Shown: positions 8,392-17,212, counted from the first letter of the stretch. The stretch: DNA of 64,000 nucleotides from Mycolicibacterium tusciae JS617 (GCF_000243415.2 NZ_KI912270.1:496001-560000); one strand, 5' to 3'. Made by a program: numbers and translations. Notes: generated by a model from the letters alone, not told the origin.

Positions 8392-9360
8392 GTGGGCATA
8401 CGTGCACCGCGTCGGTCAACGACCGTCGCCCTTGCGGCCGCGGCCACGCTCGCATCGACGGGCTCCGCATACGTCGGGGCCCGCAATCTGCTGAGCGGGC
8501 AGGCCGACAGGGCCCGCAGCGTCATACCAAAGGCATGGGATGTCCCCCCGCGTGCCGACGGCGTGTATCAGCCCGGCTTCGGACCGCTGGAGCAGTGGCA
8601 CCGCGGTGTGCCCTTCGACCTGCATCTGATGGTCTTCGGGGACTCCACGGCGACCGGTTACGGGTGTGACGACGCTGAAGAAGTGCCGGGCGTGCTCATC
8701 GCGCGTGGGCTCGCCGAGGTGTCGGGTGAGCGAATCAGGCTGAGCACAAAAGCCATCATGGGCGCCACGTCCAAGGGCCTTTCCGGGCAGATCGACGCGA
8801 TGTTCGTCGCAGGCCCGCCGCCAGACGCTGCGGTGATCATGATCGGCGCAAACGACATCACGCGGCCCAACGGCATCGGACCGTCGGCGCGGCGACTGGG
8901 TCGGGCGGTCGGGAGATTGCGGGCCAGCGGGGCCGTCGTCGTGGTGGGCACCTGCCCGGACTTCGGCCTGATCACCGCGATCCCACAGCCGCTGCGATGG
9001 GTGGCACGCAGTCGCGGGTTGCGCCTGGCGCGGGCTCAGGCGTCGGCCGTGCGCGCCGCCGGTGGCGTCCCTGTTCCGTTCTCCGACCTTCTTCCGCCTG
9101 AGTTCCGCAAGGCCCCCGAGCAGCTCTTCAGTCAGGACATGTTCCACCCGTCGGCCGCCGGCTACGCGCTGGCGGCGCAGCAGCTACTTCCCGCGCTGTG
9201 TAATGCGTTGGGCGAGTACTTCGATGGCGCCCAGCCCGAAGACGCGCTCGAGGCTCGGAACGCTGAGGGCAGCTCGCTGCTGGCCCGGGTCGGCAACATC
9301 AGCCGGCTGTGGCGCCGCTCGACTGGGGTCCCCGCGCCCATCGTGGTGCCCACGAGTTAG
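8392..9360 (+). CDS. SGNH/GDSL esterase, probably exported (Rv1075c-like)
   Basis: A 322-aa SGNH hydrolase. Block I is FGDSTATGYG with the catalytic Ser. Block III is GANDI with the oxyanion Asn, and block V is DMFHPSAAGY with the Asp-His pair. The N-terminus is basic followed by an Ala-rich hydrophobic stretch (VALAAAATLASTGSAYVGA), so it is a signal peptide or anchor. Order matches Rv1075c, reported as a GDSL esterase. The start GTG 8392 is based on the leaderless -10 box; starting at 8317 would put 25 charged residues before the signal sequence. fadA3 follows after 42 bases. Confidence 0.85.
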   Translation: MGIRAPRRSTTVALAAAATLASTGSAYVGARNLLSGQADRARSVIPKAWDVPPRADGVYQPGFGPLEQWHRGVPFDLHLMVFGDSTATGYGCDDAEEVPGVLIARGLAEVSGERIRLSTKAIMGATSKGLSGQIDAMFVAGPPPDAAVIMIGANDITRPNGIGPSARRLGRAVGRLRASGAVVVVGTCPDFGLITAIPQPLRWVARSRGLRLARAQASAVRAAGGVPVPFSDLLPPEFRKAPEQLFSQDMFHPSAAGYALAAQQLLPALCNALGEYFDGAQPEDALEARNAEGSSLLARVGNISRLWRRSTGVPAPIVVPTS

Positions 9361-9402
9361 GTTTGCTCCAGTTTCGATATCGTTCGAATACAAGGAGTTC
9401 TC

Positions 9403-10620
9403 ATGGCTGAAGCCGTCATTGTCGCCACAGCACGATCGCCGATCGGGCGCGCCGTCAAAGGTTCGCTCGCCACGATGCGCCCCGATGACCTCGCCGCGCA
9501 GATGGTTCGGGCGGTATTGGACAAGGTTCCCTCGTTGGACCCGAAGGACATCGACGATCTGATGATGGGCTGCGCGCAGCCCGCCGGTGAGGCCGGCTAC
9601 AACATCGCCAGGGCGGTAGCCGTCGAACTCGGCTACGACTTCCTGCCCGGCACCACGGTCAACCGCTACTGCTCGTCGTCGCTGCAGACCACCCGGATGG
9701 CCTTCCACGCCATCAAGGCCGGTGAAGGTGACGTGTTCATCTCCGCGGGTGTCGAGACGGTGTCGCGCTTCGGCGTCGGCGCCGCCGATGGTGCCCCGAA
9801 CAGCAAGAACGCCATCTTCGACGAAGCTCAGGCCCGGACGGCCAAGCAGGCTGAGGGAGCCGACGAGTGGCATGACCCTCGCGACGACGGCAACATCCCC
9901 GATGTCTACATCGCGATGGGCCAGACGGCGGAGAACGTTTCGCTGTTCACCGGGATCAGCCGCGAGGACCAGGACCACTGGGGCGTGCGGTCGCAGAACC
10001 GCGCCGAGGACGCCATCAAGAGCGGGTTCTTCGAGCGGGAGATCGTGCCCGTGAAGCTGCCCGACGGTACGACGGTCACGACCGACGACGGCCCACGTGC
10101 GGGCACCACATACGAGAAGATCAGCCAGCTGAAGCCGGTGTTCCGCCCCAACGGCACCATCACCGCGGGCAATGCGTGTCCGCTCAACGATGGTGCAGCA
10201 GCCGTTGTCATCATGAGCGACACCAAGGCCAAGGAGTTGGGCCTGACCCCGTTGGCGCGCATCGTGTCGACGGGGGTGAGCGGTCTTTCGCCGGAGATCA
10301 TGGGCCTCGGCCCGATCGAGGCGATCAAGAAGGCGCTTGCCAAGGCGGGCAAGAAAATCTCCGACATCGATTTGGTCGAGATCAACGAGGCGTTCGCGGT
10401 GCAGGTGCTCGGCTCGGCGCGGGAACTCGGCATCGACGAGGACAAGCTCAATGTGTCGGGTGGCGCGATCGCGCTGGGGCATCCGTTCGGCATGACGGGT
10501 GCGCGTATCACCGCCACGCTGCTGAATAACCTTGCGACGTATGACAAGACGTTCGGCATCGAATCGATGTGCGTCGGCGGCGGCCAGGGCATGGCGATGG
10601 TGGTGGAACGCCTCAGCTGA
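9403..10620 (+). CDS. fadA3: acetyl-CoA acetyltransferase / 3-ketoacyl-CoA thiolase
   Basis: A 405-aa thiolase catalysing CoA-dependent cleavage of 3-ketoacyl-CoA in fatty acid degradation. C90 in NRYCSSSLQ is the nucleophile acylated in the reaction. NEAFA, the His of GGAIALGHPFGMTGAR and the last Cys in CVGGGQGM complete the active site. AAGGAG lies 5 bases before ATG 9403. It is Rv1074c (fadA3) by order and faces the same way as echA9 and echA8 further on, all beta-oxidation type enzymes. Confidence 0.92.
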   Translation: MAEAVIVATARSPIGRAVKGSLATMRPDDLAAQMVRAVLDKVPSLDPKDIDDLMMGCAQPAGEAGYNIARAVAVELGYDFLPGTTVNRYCSSSLQTTRMAFHAIKAGEGDVFISAGVETVSRFGVGAADGAPNSKNAIFDEAQARTAKQAEGADEWHDPRDDGNIPDVYIAMGQTAENVSLFTGISREDQDHWGVRSQNRAEDAIKSGFFEREIVPVKLPDGTTVTTDDGPRAGTTYEKISQLKPVFRPNGTITAGNACPLNDGAAAVVIMSDTKAKELGLTPLARIVSTGVSGLSPEIMGLGPIEAIKKALAKAGKKISDIDLVEINEAFAVQVLGSARELGIDEDKLNVSGGAIALGHPFGMTGARITATLLNNLATYDKTFGIESMCVGGGQGMAMVVERLS

Positions 10621-10636
10621 TTGGCCTCTTTGACCC

Positions 10637-10690
10637 GAGACTGCTGACAGATCGCGATTTCACGAGATATCGCGATCTGTCAGCAGTCTC
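10637..10690. repeat. 22-bp palindrome, copy 1, at the 3' end of the DUF559 gene
   Basis: Perfect inverted repeat: arms 10637-10658 and 10669-10690 around a 10-base loop. The arm core CTGCTGACAGATCGCGAT recurs in a second palindrome at 11554-11615. The stop codon of the DUF559 gene lies in the loop, and one arm encodes its last residues (LLTDRD). It can also act as the fadA3 terminator. Confidence 0.8.
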
Positions 10691-11529
10691 GATCGCCAGG
10701 CGCGGTCCAAACGCCGCAGCACTTCGGCTGAGCTGTTCGCCTTTACGACTCGCAGGCGCGTCCAGCCGACTTCGGCGATGTCCTCCGACCGCTTGATGTC
10801 GTCGGCGTAGACATCCGGGTCGTTGCGGTGCTGTTCGCCGTCGTACTCAAGAGCCAACATGAGGTCTTCCCAACCCATGTCGAGGTAGTACTGCCGCCGG
10901 CCGTCGGGGCTTCGCACCGGTATTTGCGTCCGCGGTCGCGGGTATCCCGCACGAATCACCAAGAGTCGCAACCACGTTTCCCTCGGCGATGCGGCTCCGG
11001 GGTCCATCAGGTCGAGAGCCGCGCCGAGCTGACGGAGATTACGGGCACCACGATGAACTCGAGCGACCGCAAAGACATCTTCAGCTGACACTCCCGTGGC
11101 TTCGGCCAAAGCATCCAAACGCGCGACCGCTTGATCAAGCCGGCCACGACGCGCTATATCGAACGCGGTGCGCTCGGGGGTGGTGACACGAAGTTCGCCT
11201 TGAACTGCGAACTCGTTCGGGCGAAGCCTCATGTCGTAGGTACGCAGCCCGCGCGGACGCCGAGCGTTTTGCCACACCAGCTCGATCGGATCCGTCACGT
11301 CAACCCACTTCGCGCCATGCAACGCAGATGCCGTCAACCCAGCGATCACTCCCTCTCGGTGTGACCACAACCATCCCGCAACTGCGCGTTGATGCAGGGT
11401 CGGCACAGCATCTTTAGGTACGTACACGTCAGGAAACTCTGCCCGGAATCCAGCCCGTAGTTCATGTTTCTTGAGTAGGCCTTTGGTGATGGCTTCGCTG
11501 CCTACGAACGGCCAGTTCAGTGTCGTCAT
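10660..11529 (-). CDS. DUF559 (Vsr-like nuclease fold) protein, Rv1073 position
   Basis: A 289-aa protein. The C-terminal part is a DUF559 domain of the PD-(D/E)XK/Vsr class: YYLDMGW, ALEYDGEQH and GWTRLRVVK give the expected Asp, Glu and downstream basic residues. The N-terminal 170 residues (TTLNWPFVGSEA, AGLTASALHG, TPERTAFDIARRG) resemble the AbiEi-type antitoxin fold found in front of this domain in actinobacteria. ATG 11529 is chosen; upstream codons come from the flanking palindrome. Its place and length match Rv1073 (about 283 aa, from memory). The gene is exactly bracketed by two related palindromes, and its last codons are palindrome sequence. Role unknown; nuclease activity is inferred. 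Confidence 0.7.
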   Translation of the reverse strand: MTTLNWPFVGSEAITKGLLKKHELRAGFRAEFPDVYVPKDAVPTLHQRAVAGWLWSHREGVIAGLTASALHGAKWVDVTDPIELVWQNARRPRGLRTYDMRLRPNEFAVQGELRVTTPERTAFDIARRGRLDQAVARLDALAEATGVSAEDVFAVARVHRGARNLRQLGAALDLMDPGAASPRETWLRLLVIRAGYPRPRTQIPVRSPDGRRQYYLDMGWEDLMLALEYDGEQHRNDPDVYADDIKRSEDIAEVGWTRLRVVKANSSAEVLRRLDRAWRSRLLTDRDIS

Positions 11530-11553
11530 ATTGCGACACTCGCCGCTCCGCGC

Positions 11554-11615
11554 CGCCGAAACTGCTGTCAGATCGCAAATTGTGGATGAATCGCGATCTG
11601 TGAGCAGTTTCGGCG
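11554..11615. repeat. palindrome copy 2, upstream of the DUF559 gene
   Basis: Arms 11554-11576 and 11593-11615 match at 21 of 23 positions around a 16-base loop. The core shared with copy 1 is ACTGCTCACAGATCGC. The two copies lie in the same relative orientation just outside the DUF559 coding region. Confidence 0.8.
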
Positions 11616-11656
11616 AAGGGGTTCCAGAGTCAACGAAAAGGGGTGGCACGAAAAAA

Positions 11657-11679
11657 GCCCGGCACATTTCGTGCCGGGC
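11657..11679 (-). terminator. intrinsic terminator of the YccA-like gene
   Basis: Nine-bp perfect stem GCCCGGCAC/GTGCCGGGC with a 5-base loop. On the minus strand it is followed by six T residues (plus-strand A-run 11651-11656). It lies 15 bases after the stop at 11695 and is one of the few canonical terminators in the window. Confidence 0.85.
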
Positions 11680-11694
11680 CTTTCGCGGTGACTG

Positions 11695-12543
11695 CTAGTC
11701 GCTGTTGAAGTACGACAGCAGCCGCAGAATTTCGAGGTAAAGCCAGACCAGCGTGACGGTCAGGCCGAGGGCGATGCCCCAGGCGGCCTTGGCCGGCGCA
11801 CCGGCGCGAATCAACTGGTCGGCCTGATCGAAGTCGATCAAGAACATGAATGCCGCCAGACCGATGCAGACCAGCGAGAAGATGATCGCCAGTGGACCAC
11901 CACTACGCAGGCCGAAGCCCTCGCCGCCGCCGACACCGAACATCGCGAGCACGAAGTTCAGCAGCGCGATAGCCACCACACCGAACAGGGCGGCGACCAT
12001 CATTCGCGTGAACTTCGGCGTCACCCGGATGGCTCCGGTCTTGTAGACGACGAGCATGCCGACGAACACGCCAACGGTTCCGAAGATCGCCTGCGCGATC
12101 ATCCCGGGACCACCGTTGGACACGAGGTTCGCGAACAAGAACGACGCGGCGCCAAGGAAGAGTCCCTCGAGCGCGGCGTAGCTCAGCACGATGCCCGGGT
12201 TGTCCTGCTTGCGTCCGAACGTCGCGATCAACACCATCGCGAGACCACCGAGCGCGCCCACAAGCACGAAGGGCATCATCAAGCCGACGTTCTGCGAGAC
12301 GAGGAAGTACGAGATGACGCCGACTACGGTCACCACGGCCAGCGTCATGCCGGTCTTGGTGACGACATCATCGATGGTCAGCGGCCGGTCGACGCCTGCC
12401 TGCTGCTGGTCGGGATACTGCGTGACATATGGATCGGCCTGTACGGCCTGCGCACCGTAGCCGGCGGCTCCGGTACCAAACTGCGCGTAACCGCCCTGAC
12501 CCTTGGGCAGGGAACGAAATACCGGGTTGCTGGACTCCCGCAC
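11695..12543 (-). CDS. Bax inhibitor-1/YccA-family membrane protein (Rv1072-like)
   Basis: A 282-aa protein with a soluble Gly/Gln/Tyr-rich N-terminus of about 55 residues, then seven hydrophobic segments in the arrangement of bacterial TMBIM/YccA proteins. The C-terminal signature is FMFLIDFDQADQLIRAGAP followed by WLYLEILRLL. The paired acidic residues IDFDQ are typical of the family, whose eukaryotic members leak Ca2+ or H+. The bacterial function is not settled. GTG start with GAGAGG upstream; single-gene transcript ending at the 11657-11679 terminator. Order matches Rv1072. Confidence 0.88.
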   Translation of the reverse strand: MRESSNPVFRSLPKGQGGYAQFGTGAAGYGAQAVQADPYVTQYPDQQQAGVDRPLTIDDVVTKTGMTLAVVTVVGVISYFLVSQNVGLMMPFVLVGALGGLAMVLIATFGRKQDNPGIVLSYAALEGLFLGAASFLFANLVSNGGPGMIAQAIFGTVGVFVGMLVVYKTGAIRVTPKFTRMMVAALFGVVAIALLNFVLAMFGVGGGEGFGLRSGGPLAIIFSLVCIGLAAFMFLIDFDQADQLIRAGAPAKAAWGIALGLTVTLVWLYLEILRLLSYFNSD

Positions 12544-12685
12544 CGTCGGTTCCTCTCTGATGCTTGATTCGACTCGTTGACGAACAATCGCTCAACGACT
12601 GGCGATCCTGAACGGTTCCCGTTCGAACCTCCCAGGGTCTTCACAGGAAACCCTACCCGGCGATGCTCGACGGCGGTTCACGATC

Positions 12686-12691
12686 TACATT
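12686..12691 (+). promoter_or_regulatory. -10 element TACATT, leaderless start of echA9
   Basis: TACATT ends 7 bases before GTG 12699. It supports that start over the in-frame ATG at 12663 and gives 345 aa, the length I remember for Rv1071c. Confidence 0.5.
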
Positions 12692-12698
12692 GCATTCC

Positions 12699-13736
12699 GT
12701 GGACGAAAACGAGGATGTCCTAGTAAACGTGAGCCAAGGCTTCGGCCTGATCACCCTCAATCGGCCCAAGGCCATCAATTCGCTGACGCACCCTATGGTC
12801 AACGTCATCTCGCTCGTGCTCACCGACTGGGCAGACAACGACGATGTCCACACCGTCATCGTCGACGGTGCCGGCGAACGTGGCCTGTGCGCCGGTGGCG
12901 ACCTCGTCGCGCTGTATCACAGCGCCCGCGCCGACGGGTCGGTCGCCAGGAGCTTCTGGTACGACGAATATCGCCTCAACGCCCAGATAGGCCGCTTCCC
13001 CAAGACCTATGTGGCACTGATGGACGGCATCGTCATGGGTGGAGGCGTCGGGGTCGCCGCGCACGGCAGCGTCCGCGTCGTCACCGACACCACCAAGATG
13101 GCGATGCCCGAAGTCGGTATCGGCTTCATTCCAGACGTCGGCGGCACACTCATACTGTCGCGGGCGCCCGGTCTGCTCGGCCTGCACGCCGCCCTCACCG
13201 GTATCACGTTCGGTGCTTCAGATGCGATCGCGATGGGCTTCGCCGATCACTTCGTGCCGCACGACGCGATCGCGGCCTTCAAGGAGACCGCGATCGCCGA
13301 CGGCGTCGACGCTGCCCTCGCCGCCCACGCCACCGAACCTCCTGCGAGTCAGTTTCTGGCGCAACGCGAATGGATCGATCGCTGCTACGCCGCCGAGACC
13401 GCGGTCGAAATCGTCGCCGCACTGCGCGGTCACGACGCGGAACCTGCGAACGACGCAGCCAATTTGATCGAGTCCAAATCCCCCATCTCGGTGTCGGTCG
13501 CACTCGAGGCAGTGCGACGAGCCGCCAAGCTCGGCACACTGGAAGACGTGTTGCGCCAGGAATATCGGACCACCTGCGGGGCGTTGCGCAGCCATGATTT
13601 CGAAGAGGGCATCCGCGCTCAGGTCATCGACAAGGACCGCAATCCGAAATGGTCGCCAGCATCGCTGGCGGCCGTCACCAGCGCCGACGTCGAGGCCTAC
13701 TTCGCGCCGGCCGACCGCGAATTGGAGTTCTCATGA
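12699..13736 (+). CDS. echA9: enoyl-CoA hydratase-family protein, probable 3-hydroxyisobutyryl-CoA hydrolase
   Basis: A 345-aa crotonase-fold enzyme. The longer C-terminal part ([22 protein letters not shown]) marks the 3-hydroxyisobutyryl-CoA hydrolase subgroup used in valine catabolism. The oxyanion motif is [11 protein letters not shown] and the acidic active-site motif [13 protein letters not shown]. Annotated as echA9 in M. tuberculosis (Rv1071c). GTG 12699 is chosen for the leaderless promoter. Its stop codon overlaps the echA8 start (ATGA), so the pair is translationally coupled. Confidence 0.9.
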   Translation: MDENEDVLVNVSQGFGLITLNRPKAINSLTHPMVNVISLVLTDWADNDDVHTVIVDGAGERGLCAGGDLVALYHSARADGSVARSFWYDEYRLNAQIGRFPKTYVALMDGIVMGGGVGVAAHGSVRVVTDTTKMAMPEVGIGFIPDVGGTLILSRAPGLLGLHAALTGITFGASDAIAMGFADHFVPHDAIAAFKETAIADGVDAALAAHATEPPASQFLAQREWIDRCYAAETAVEIVAALRGHDAEPANDAANLIESKSPISVSVALEAVRRAAKLGTLEDVLRQEYRTTCGALRSHDFEEGIRAQVIDKDRNPKWSPASLAAVTSADVEAYFAPADRELEFS

Positions 13737-14509
13737 GCTACGAAACCATTCTGGTCACGCGCGACAACCGCGTCGGCACCATCACACTGAACCGGCCCAA
13801 GGCCCTCAATGCGCTCAACAGCCAGGTGATGAACGAAGTTGTCGCCGCCGCAGCGGAATTCGACAGCGACCCGGGAATCGGTGCGATCATCATCACCGGC
13901 AGCGGCGAGAAGGCCTTCGCCGCGGGCGCGGACATCAAAGAGATGGCCGAGTTGTCGTTCGCAGATGTGTTCTCCTCGGACTTCTTCGCAGCCTGGGGCA
14001 AGTTCGCCGCGACACGGACCCCGACCATCGCCGCGGTCAACGGCTACGCACTTGGCGGCGGTTGCGAACTCGCGATGATGTGCGATCTGCTCATCGCCTC
14101 CGACACCGCGAAATTCGGTCAGCCCGAGATCAAGCTCGGTGTACTCCCCGGAATGGGCGGCTCACAGCGATTGACCCGCGCCATCGGCAAGGCCAAGGCG
14201 ATGGACCTGATCCTCACCGGGCGCAACATGGATGCCACCGAAGCCGAGCGCGCGGGCCTGGTCTCCCGCGTCGTGCCCGCCGACACCCTGCTCGACGAGG
14301 CGAATGCGGTCGCCAAGACAATCGCCGGAATGTCGCTTTCGGCGTCGCGGATGGCCAAGGAGGCCGTCAACCGTGCCTTCGAATCGACGCTGGCTGAGGG
14401 ACTCCTGTACGAGCGCAGGCTCTTCCATTCCGCATTCGCCACCGACGACCAGACCGAGGGCATGAGCGCGTTCACGGAGAAACGCCCACCGACCTTCCGT
14501 CACCGCTAA
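13733..14509 (+). CDS. echA8: enoyl-CoA hydratase
   Basis: A 258-aa crotonase hydrating trans-2-enoyl-CoA in beta-oxidation. The two catalytic glutamates are visible in GGGCELAM and [15 protein letters not shown], as in rat crotonase, and the oxyanion hole in [10 protein letters not shown]. The start ATG overlaps the echA9 stop by four bases (ATGA). Rv1070c by order. Its own stop codon TAA is the first half of a -10-like TAATCT for the next gene. Confidence 0.95.
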   Translation: MSYETILVTRDNRVGTITLNRPKALNALNSQVMNEVVAAAAEFDSDPGIGAIIITGSGEKAFAAGADIKEMAELSFADVFSSDFFAAWGKFAATRTPTIAAVNGYALGGGCELAMMCDLLIASDTAKFGQPEIKLGVLPGMGGSQRLTRAIGKAKAMDLILTGRNMDATEAERAGLVSRVVPADTLLDEANAVAKTIAGMSLSASRMAKEAVNRAFESTLAEGLLYERRLFHSAFATDDQTEGMSAFTEKRPPTFRHR

Positions 14510-14512
14510 TCT
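14507..14512 (+). promoter_or_regulatory. -10 element TAATCT built on the echA8 stop codon
   Basis: TAATCT begins with the echA8 TAA and ends 6 bases before GTG 14519, consistent with an independent leaderless transcript for the next gene. Confidence 0.4.
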
Positions 14513-14518
14513 GCGTGG

Positions 14519-16216
14519 GTGACAGACACCGCTGAGGCCGTCGACGAAGCACCGCCGCAGGAGGAGCCGCCACCGAAGAAGCCGTGGTGGATCCGCCATT
14601 ACACGTTCACGGGGACGGCCCTCGGCCTGATCTTCATCTGGCTGTCGTTGACGCCGTCGCTGCTGCCGCGTGGGCCGCTCTTCCAAGGCATCGTGAGCGG
14701 CGCGGCGGGCGCCATCGGTTACGGGCTCGGCGTGTTCGCGGTATGGCTGGTGCGCTTCATGCTGTCGCGGGAATCCAGCCCCCGAGCGCCGCGTTGGGCG
14801 TGGCTCGCTCTCGCGGGCGTCGGCGTCATCGGCCAGATCCTGATGATCTTCTACTTCCACCGCTGGCAGGATGAAGTACGCGACCTCAACGGCGTACCGC
14901 GCCTCGAGTTCTGGGACTACCCCTGGTGCGCCTTCGTGTCCATCATCATGTTGTTCCTCTTCGTCGAGATCGGCCAGCTCATCGGCAGACTCGTGCGATT
15001 CCTGGTCCGTCAACTCAATCGTGTTGCACCGCCGCGCATTTCAACGGTTGTCGTGATCGTTCTGCTGCTCGTGCTGAGCATCGCCCTGCTCAACGGTGTG
15101 GTGGTGCGCTTCGGGATGAGCGCGTTGAACAAGACATTCGCCGCGGCCAACGACGAAACCGATCCCGAATTCGCCGCACCGACGTCTCCTTTGCGGTCAG
15201 GCGGCCCCGACTCCGAGGTGACGTGGGAATCGCTGGGTCATCAGGGCCGGGTGTTCGTCTCGGCCGGCCCCACGGTCGACGAGCTCTCGGAGTTCAACGG
15301 CAAACCCGCTGTCGAACCGATCCGGGCCTATGCCGGACTGCATTCGGCCGACGGCATCAAGGCCACCGCTGCATTGGCGGCGCAGGAACTACAGCGCAAG
15401 GGCGGCCTCGATCGTGCGGTGGTCGCCGTCGCGACCACGACAGGCACCGGCTGGATCAACGAGGCCGAGGCCTCGGCACTGGAGTACATGTTCAACGGCG
15501 ACACCGCGATCGTGTCCATGCAGTACTCCTTTTTGCCCAGCTGGCTGTCGTTCCTCGTGGACAACGAGAACGCGCGACAGGCCGGGCAGGCGCTGTTCGA
15601 GGCCGTGGACGCACTGATCCGCGAGATGCCCGAGGCGGCGCGGCCACAGCTGGTGGTGTTCGGTGAAAGTCTCGGATCGTTCGGCGGTGAAGCGCCATTC
15701 CTGGCTCTCAACAACCTCATCGCGCGCACCAACGGTGCGTTGTTCTCCGGTCCGACCTTCAACAACACCATCTGGACACAGCTCACCCGCGACCGCGACC
15801 AGGGCTCGCCGGAATGGCTGCCCATCTTCGACAAGGGTGAGAACGTCCGGTTCGCCGCGCGTTCGGACAACCTCAATCGGCCGAATGACCCATGGGGCCA
15901 TCCCCGGGTGGTGTACCTGCAGCACGCGTCGGACCCGATCGCGTGGTGGAACACGGATCTGCTGTTCACCGAGCCGGATTGGCTGAGAGAGCCACGCGGT
16001 TACGACCTCTCCGGACGCATGCAGTGGATTCCGATCGTCACCTTCCTGCAGGTGTCCGCGGACATGGCGGTGGCGGTGGACGTGCCTGACGGGCACGGCC
16101 ACGTGTACGTCAAGGACGTCGCCAACGCGTGGGCCGCGATTCTCGAGCCGCCGGGCTGGACGCCGGAGAAGACGGAAAAGCTCCGTCCGCTGCTGTCCAA
16201 CGACGAGAACGCCTAG
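14519..16216 (+). CDS. membrane-anchored alpha/beta-hydrolase family protein (Rv1069c-like)
   Basis: A 565-aa protein. Residues 1 to about 200 hold four membrane helices (for example WAWLALAGVGVIGQILMIFYF). The rest is the alpha/beta-hydrolase domain of this actinobacterial family, with the nucleophile elbow FGESLGSFGGE and a C-terminal DGHGHVYV that may supply the catalytic His. Substrate unknown; a cell-envelope lipid or ester is a guess. GTG start 9 bases after echA8, possibly from its own leaderless promoter. It ends overlapping the rhodanese gene tail to tail by 4 bases. Rv1069c by order. Confidence 0.8.
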   Translation: MTDTAEAVDEAPPQEEPPPKKPWWIRHYTFTGTALGLIFIWLSLTPSLLPRGPLFQGIVSGAAGAIGYGLGVFAVWLVRFMLSRESSPRAPRWAWLALAGVGVIGQILMIFYFHRWQDEVRDLNGVPRLEFWDYPWCAFVSIIMLFLFVEIGQLIGRLVRFLVRQLNRVAPPRISTVVVIVLLLVLSIALLNGVVVRFGMSALNKTFAAANDETDPEFAAPTSPLRSGGPDSEVTWESLGHQGRVFVSAGPTVDELSEFNGKPAVEPIRAYAGLHSADGIKATAALAAQELQRKGGLDRAVVAVATTTGTGWINEAEASALEYMFNGDTAIVSMQYSFLPSWLSFLVDNENARQAGQALFEAVDALIREMPEAARPQLVVFGESLGSFGGEAPFLALNNLIARTNGALFSGPTFNNTIWTQLTRDRDQGSPEWLPIFDKGENVRFAARSDNLNRPNDPWGHPRVVYLQHASDPIAWWNTDLLFTEPDWLREPRGYDLSGRMQWIPIVTFLQVSADMAVAVDVPDGHGHVYVKDVANAWAAILEPPGWTPEKTEKLRPLLSNDENA

Positions 16217-16599
16217 ACCACAACCCCTTCGGTCTTGAGCGCATGGAAACCGCCGATGACGTCGGTGGCGCGGTGCAGTCCCAGGTCGAGCAGGGCTGCT
16301 GCGGCGAGGCTGGAGGTGTAGCCCTCCGAGCACAGCACCACCCACTCGACGTCATCGCTCACTGCCTGCGGAAGCCGGGCGTCACTGGTCGGGTCGCAGC
16401 GCCACTCCAGGACATTGCGTTCGATAACCAGGGCCGCCGGGACATCGCCCTCACGGTCCCGCTGGGCCTGCGGCCGGATGTCGACCAGTATCGCGCCACG
16501 GGCCAGCGCCGCAGGCACGTCCTGCGCGCTCAATCTGGTCAGCCGGTTGCGGGCCTCGTCGAGGACACGGTCGATGCGGCTGGCCAAGATTGACGTCAT
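16213..16599 (-). CDS. rhodanese-like protein (Rv1066-like)
   Basis: A 128-aa single rhodanese domain. The active-site Cys is in WVVLCSEGYTSS, followed by the AAALLDLGLHRATDVIGGF helix-turn that ends the fold; ILVDIRP is the conserved second strand. Such proteins carry sulfane sulfur as a persulfide. The start overlaps the stop of the upstream cysteine dioxygenase-like gene (ATGA), so sulfur produced in thiol metabolism may be handled by a coupled pair. Confidence 0.88.
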   Translation of the reverse strand: MTSILASRIDRVLDEARNRLTRLSAQDVPAALARGAILVDIRPQAQRDREGDVPAALVIERNVLEWRCDPTSDARLPQAVSDDVEWVVLCSEGYTSSLAAAALLDLGLHRATDVIGGFHALKTEGVVV

Positions 16600-17123
16600 C
16601 CTTCCGGCTCATCGGTGAGTTCGGTGCGCTTGCGGCGCAGCGTGTTGCGGTCCGTGACCTCGTAGTACGACATCGCGGTCAACGGTGGTGAGTATGCGTG
16701 CACGCTCAGCGTCGGAGCAACCGGAGCAATCGGCGCCGCCGTGTGCCGATCGGGCGCCCACACCACGTCATGAACCCAGCCGAGCGGAAATGCGGCCTGG
16801 TCACCTGCCGTGAGACGTCGCCGCCTGAACGCCTGCCCATCCCATCGGGTTTCGACCAGCGCACCGGACACCACGGTCAGCGCGCCGAGTGAGCCCCCGT
16901 GGTCGTGGAGTTCGGTCGAGCGGTCCGGCACCCAACTGATCAGCCAGACGTCGAGTTCTTCATCGCCGTGCAGCCGGGTGAACCAGCGGTCATTCGCCGG
17001 CAGACCGCCGGCGGGCAGGAGGCCGTCATAGCGGCCTGAAAGCACGCCGTCGGCGTAGCGGTCGGTGGCGTGCAGTAAATCGGCGGGGCGCAGTCGAGTG
17101 GGGGCGGAGATGACGGAAACCAT
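16596..17123 (-). CDS. cysteine dioxygenase-type cupin (Rv1065-like)
   Basis: A 175-aa cupin of the cysteine dioxygenase type I family, which oxidises cysteine to cysteine sulfinate with Fe(II). The iron ligands are visible as TELHDHGGSLGA (HxH) and the later His in PLGWVHDV. The C-terminal LSVHAYSPPLTAMSYYE is typical of bacterial members. ATG 17123 has GGAG upstream; an open frame continues upstream but is not homologous. The cysteine-rich leader ORF at 17165-17212 and the coupled rhodanese support a role in cysteine or thiol oxidation. The exact thiol substrate is not certain. Confidence 0.82.
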   Translation of the reverse strand: MVSVISAPTRLRPADLLHATDRYADGVLSGRYDGLLPAGGLPANDRWFTRLHGDEELDVWLISWVPDRSTELHDHGGSLGALTVVSGALVETRWDGQAFRRRRLTAGDQAAFPLGWVHDVVWAPDRHTAAPIAPVAPTLSVHAYSPPLTAMSYYEVTDRNTLRRKRTELTDEPEG

Positions 17124-17164
17124 GCGGACTCCAGAAAAGTGACAGGCGGACAGGGACAAGCGCG

Positions 17165-17212
17165 TCAGGCGCAACAGTCCCCGCGGCGTACGCGCGGGTG
17201 TCCGGGTGTCAC
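17165..17212 (-). CDS. candidate cysteine leader peptide (15 aa, ends Cys-Cys-Ala)
   Basis: A GTG-initiated 15-codon ORF, VTPGHPRVRRGDCCA, ending 42 bases before the dioxygenase-like gene. CAGACT lies 7 bases before the GTG and could be the -10 of a leaderless transcript. Short ORFs ending in tandem Cys codons are known in mycobacteria as cysteine-responsive attenuators of sulfur genes. That this one works so is an inference from context and codons; it is too short for coding statistics. Confidence 0.4.
   Translation of the reverse strand: MTPGHPRVRRGDCCA

Noticed and set aside
9184..10482. 432-codon open frame opposite to the thiolase gene
   Set aside because: Antisense to fadA3, whose motifs and ribosome site are clear. 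The frame has the His/Arg/Gly-rich composition of a GC-driven shadow.
11554..11667. N-terminal extension of the DUF559 protein (46 residues from 11667)
   Set aside because: The extension is translated from the palindrome and has no relation to the family; ATG 11529 is the natural start.
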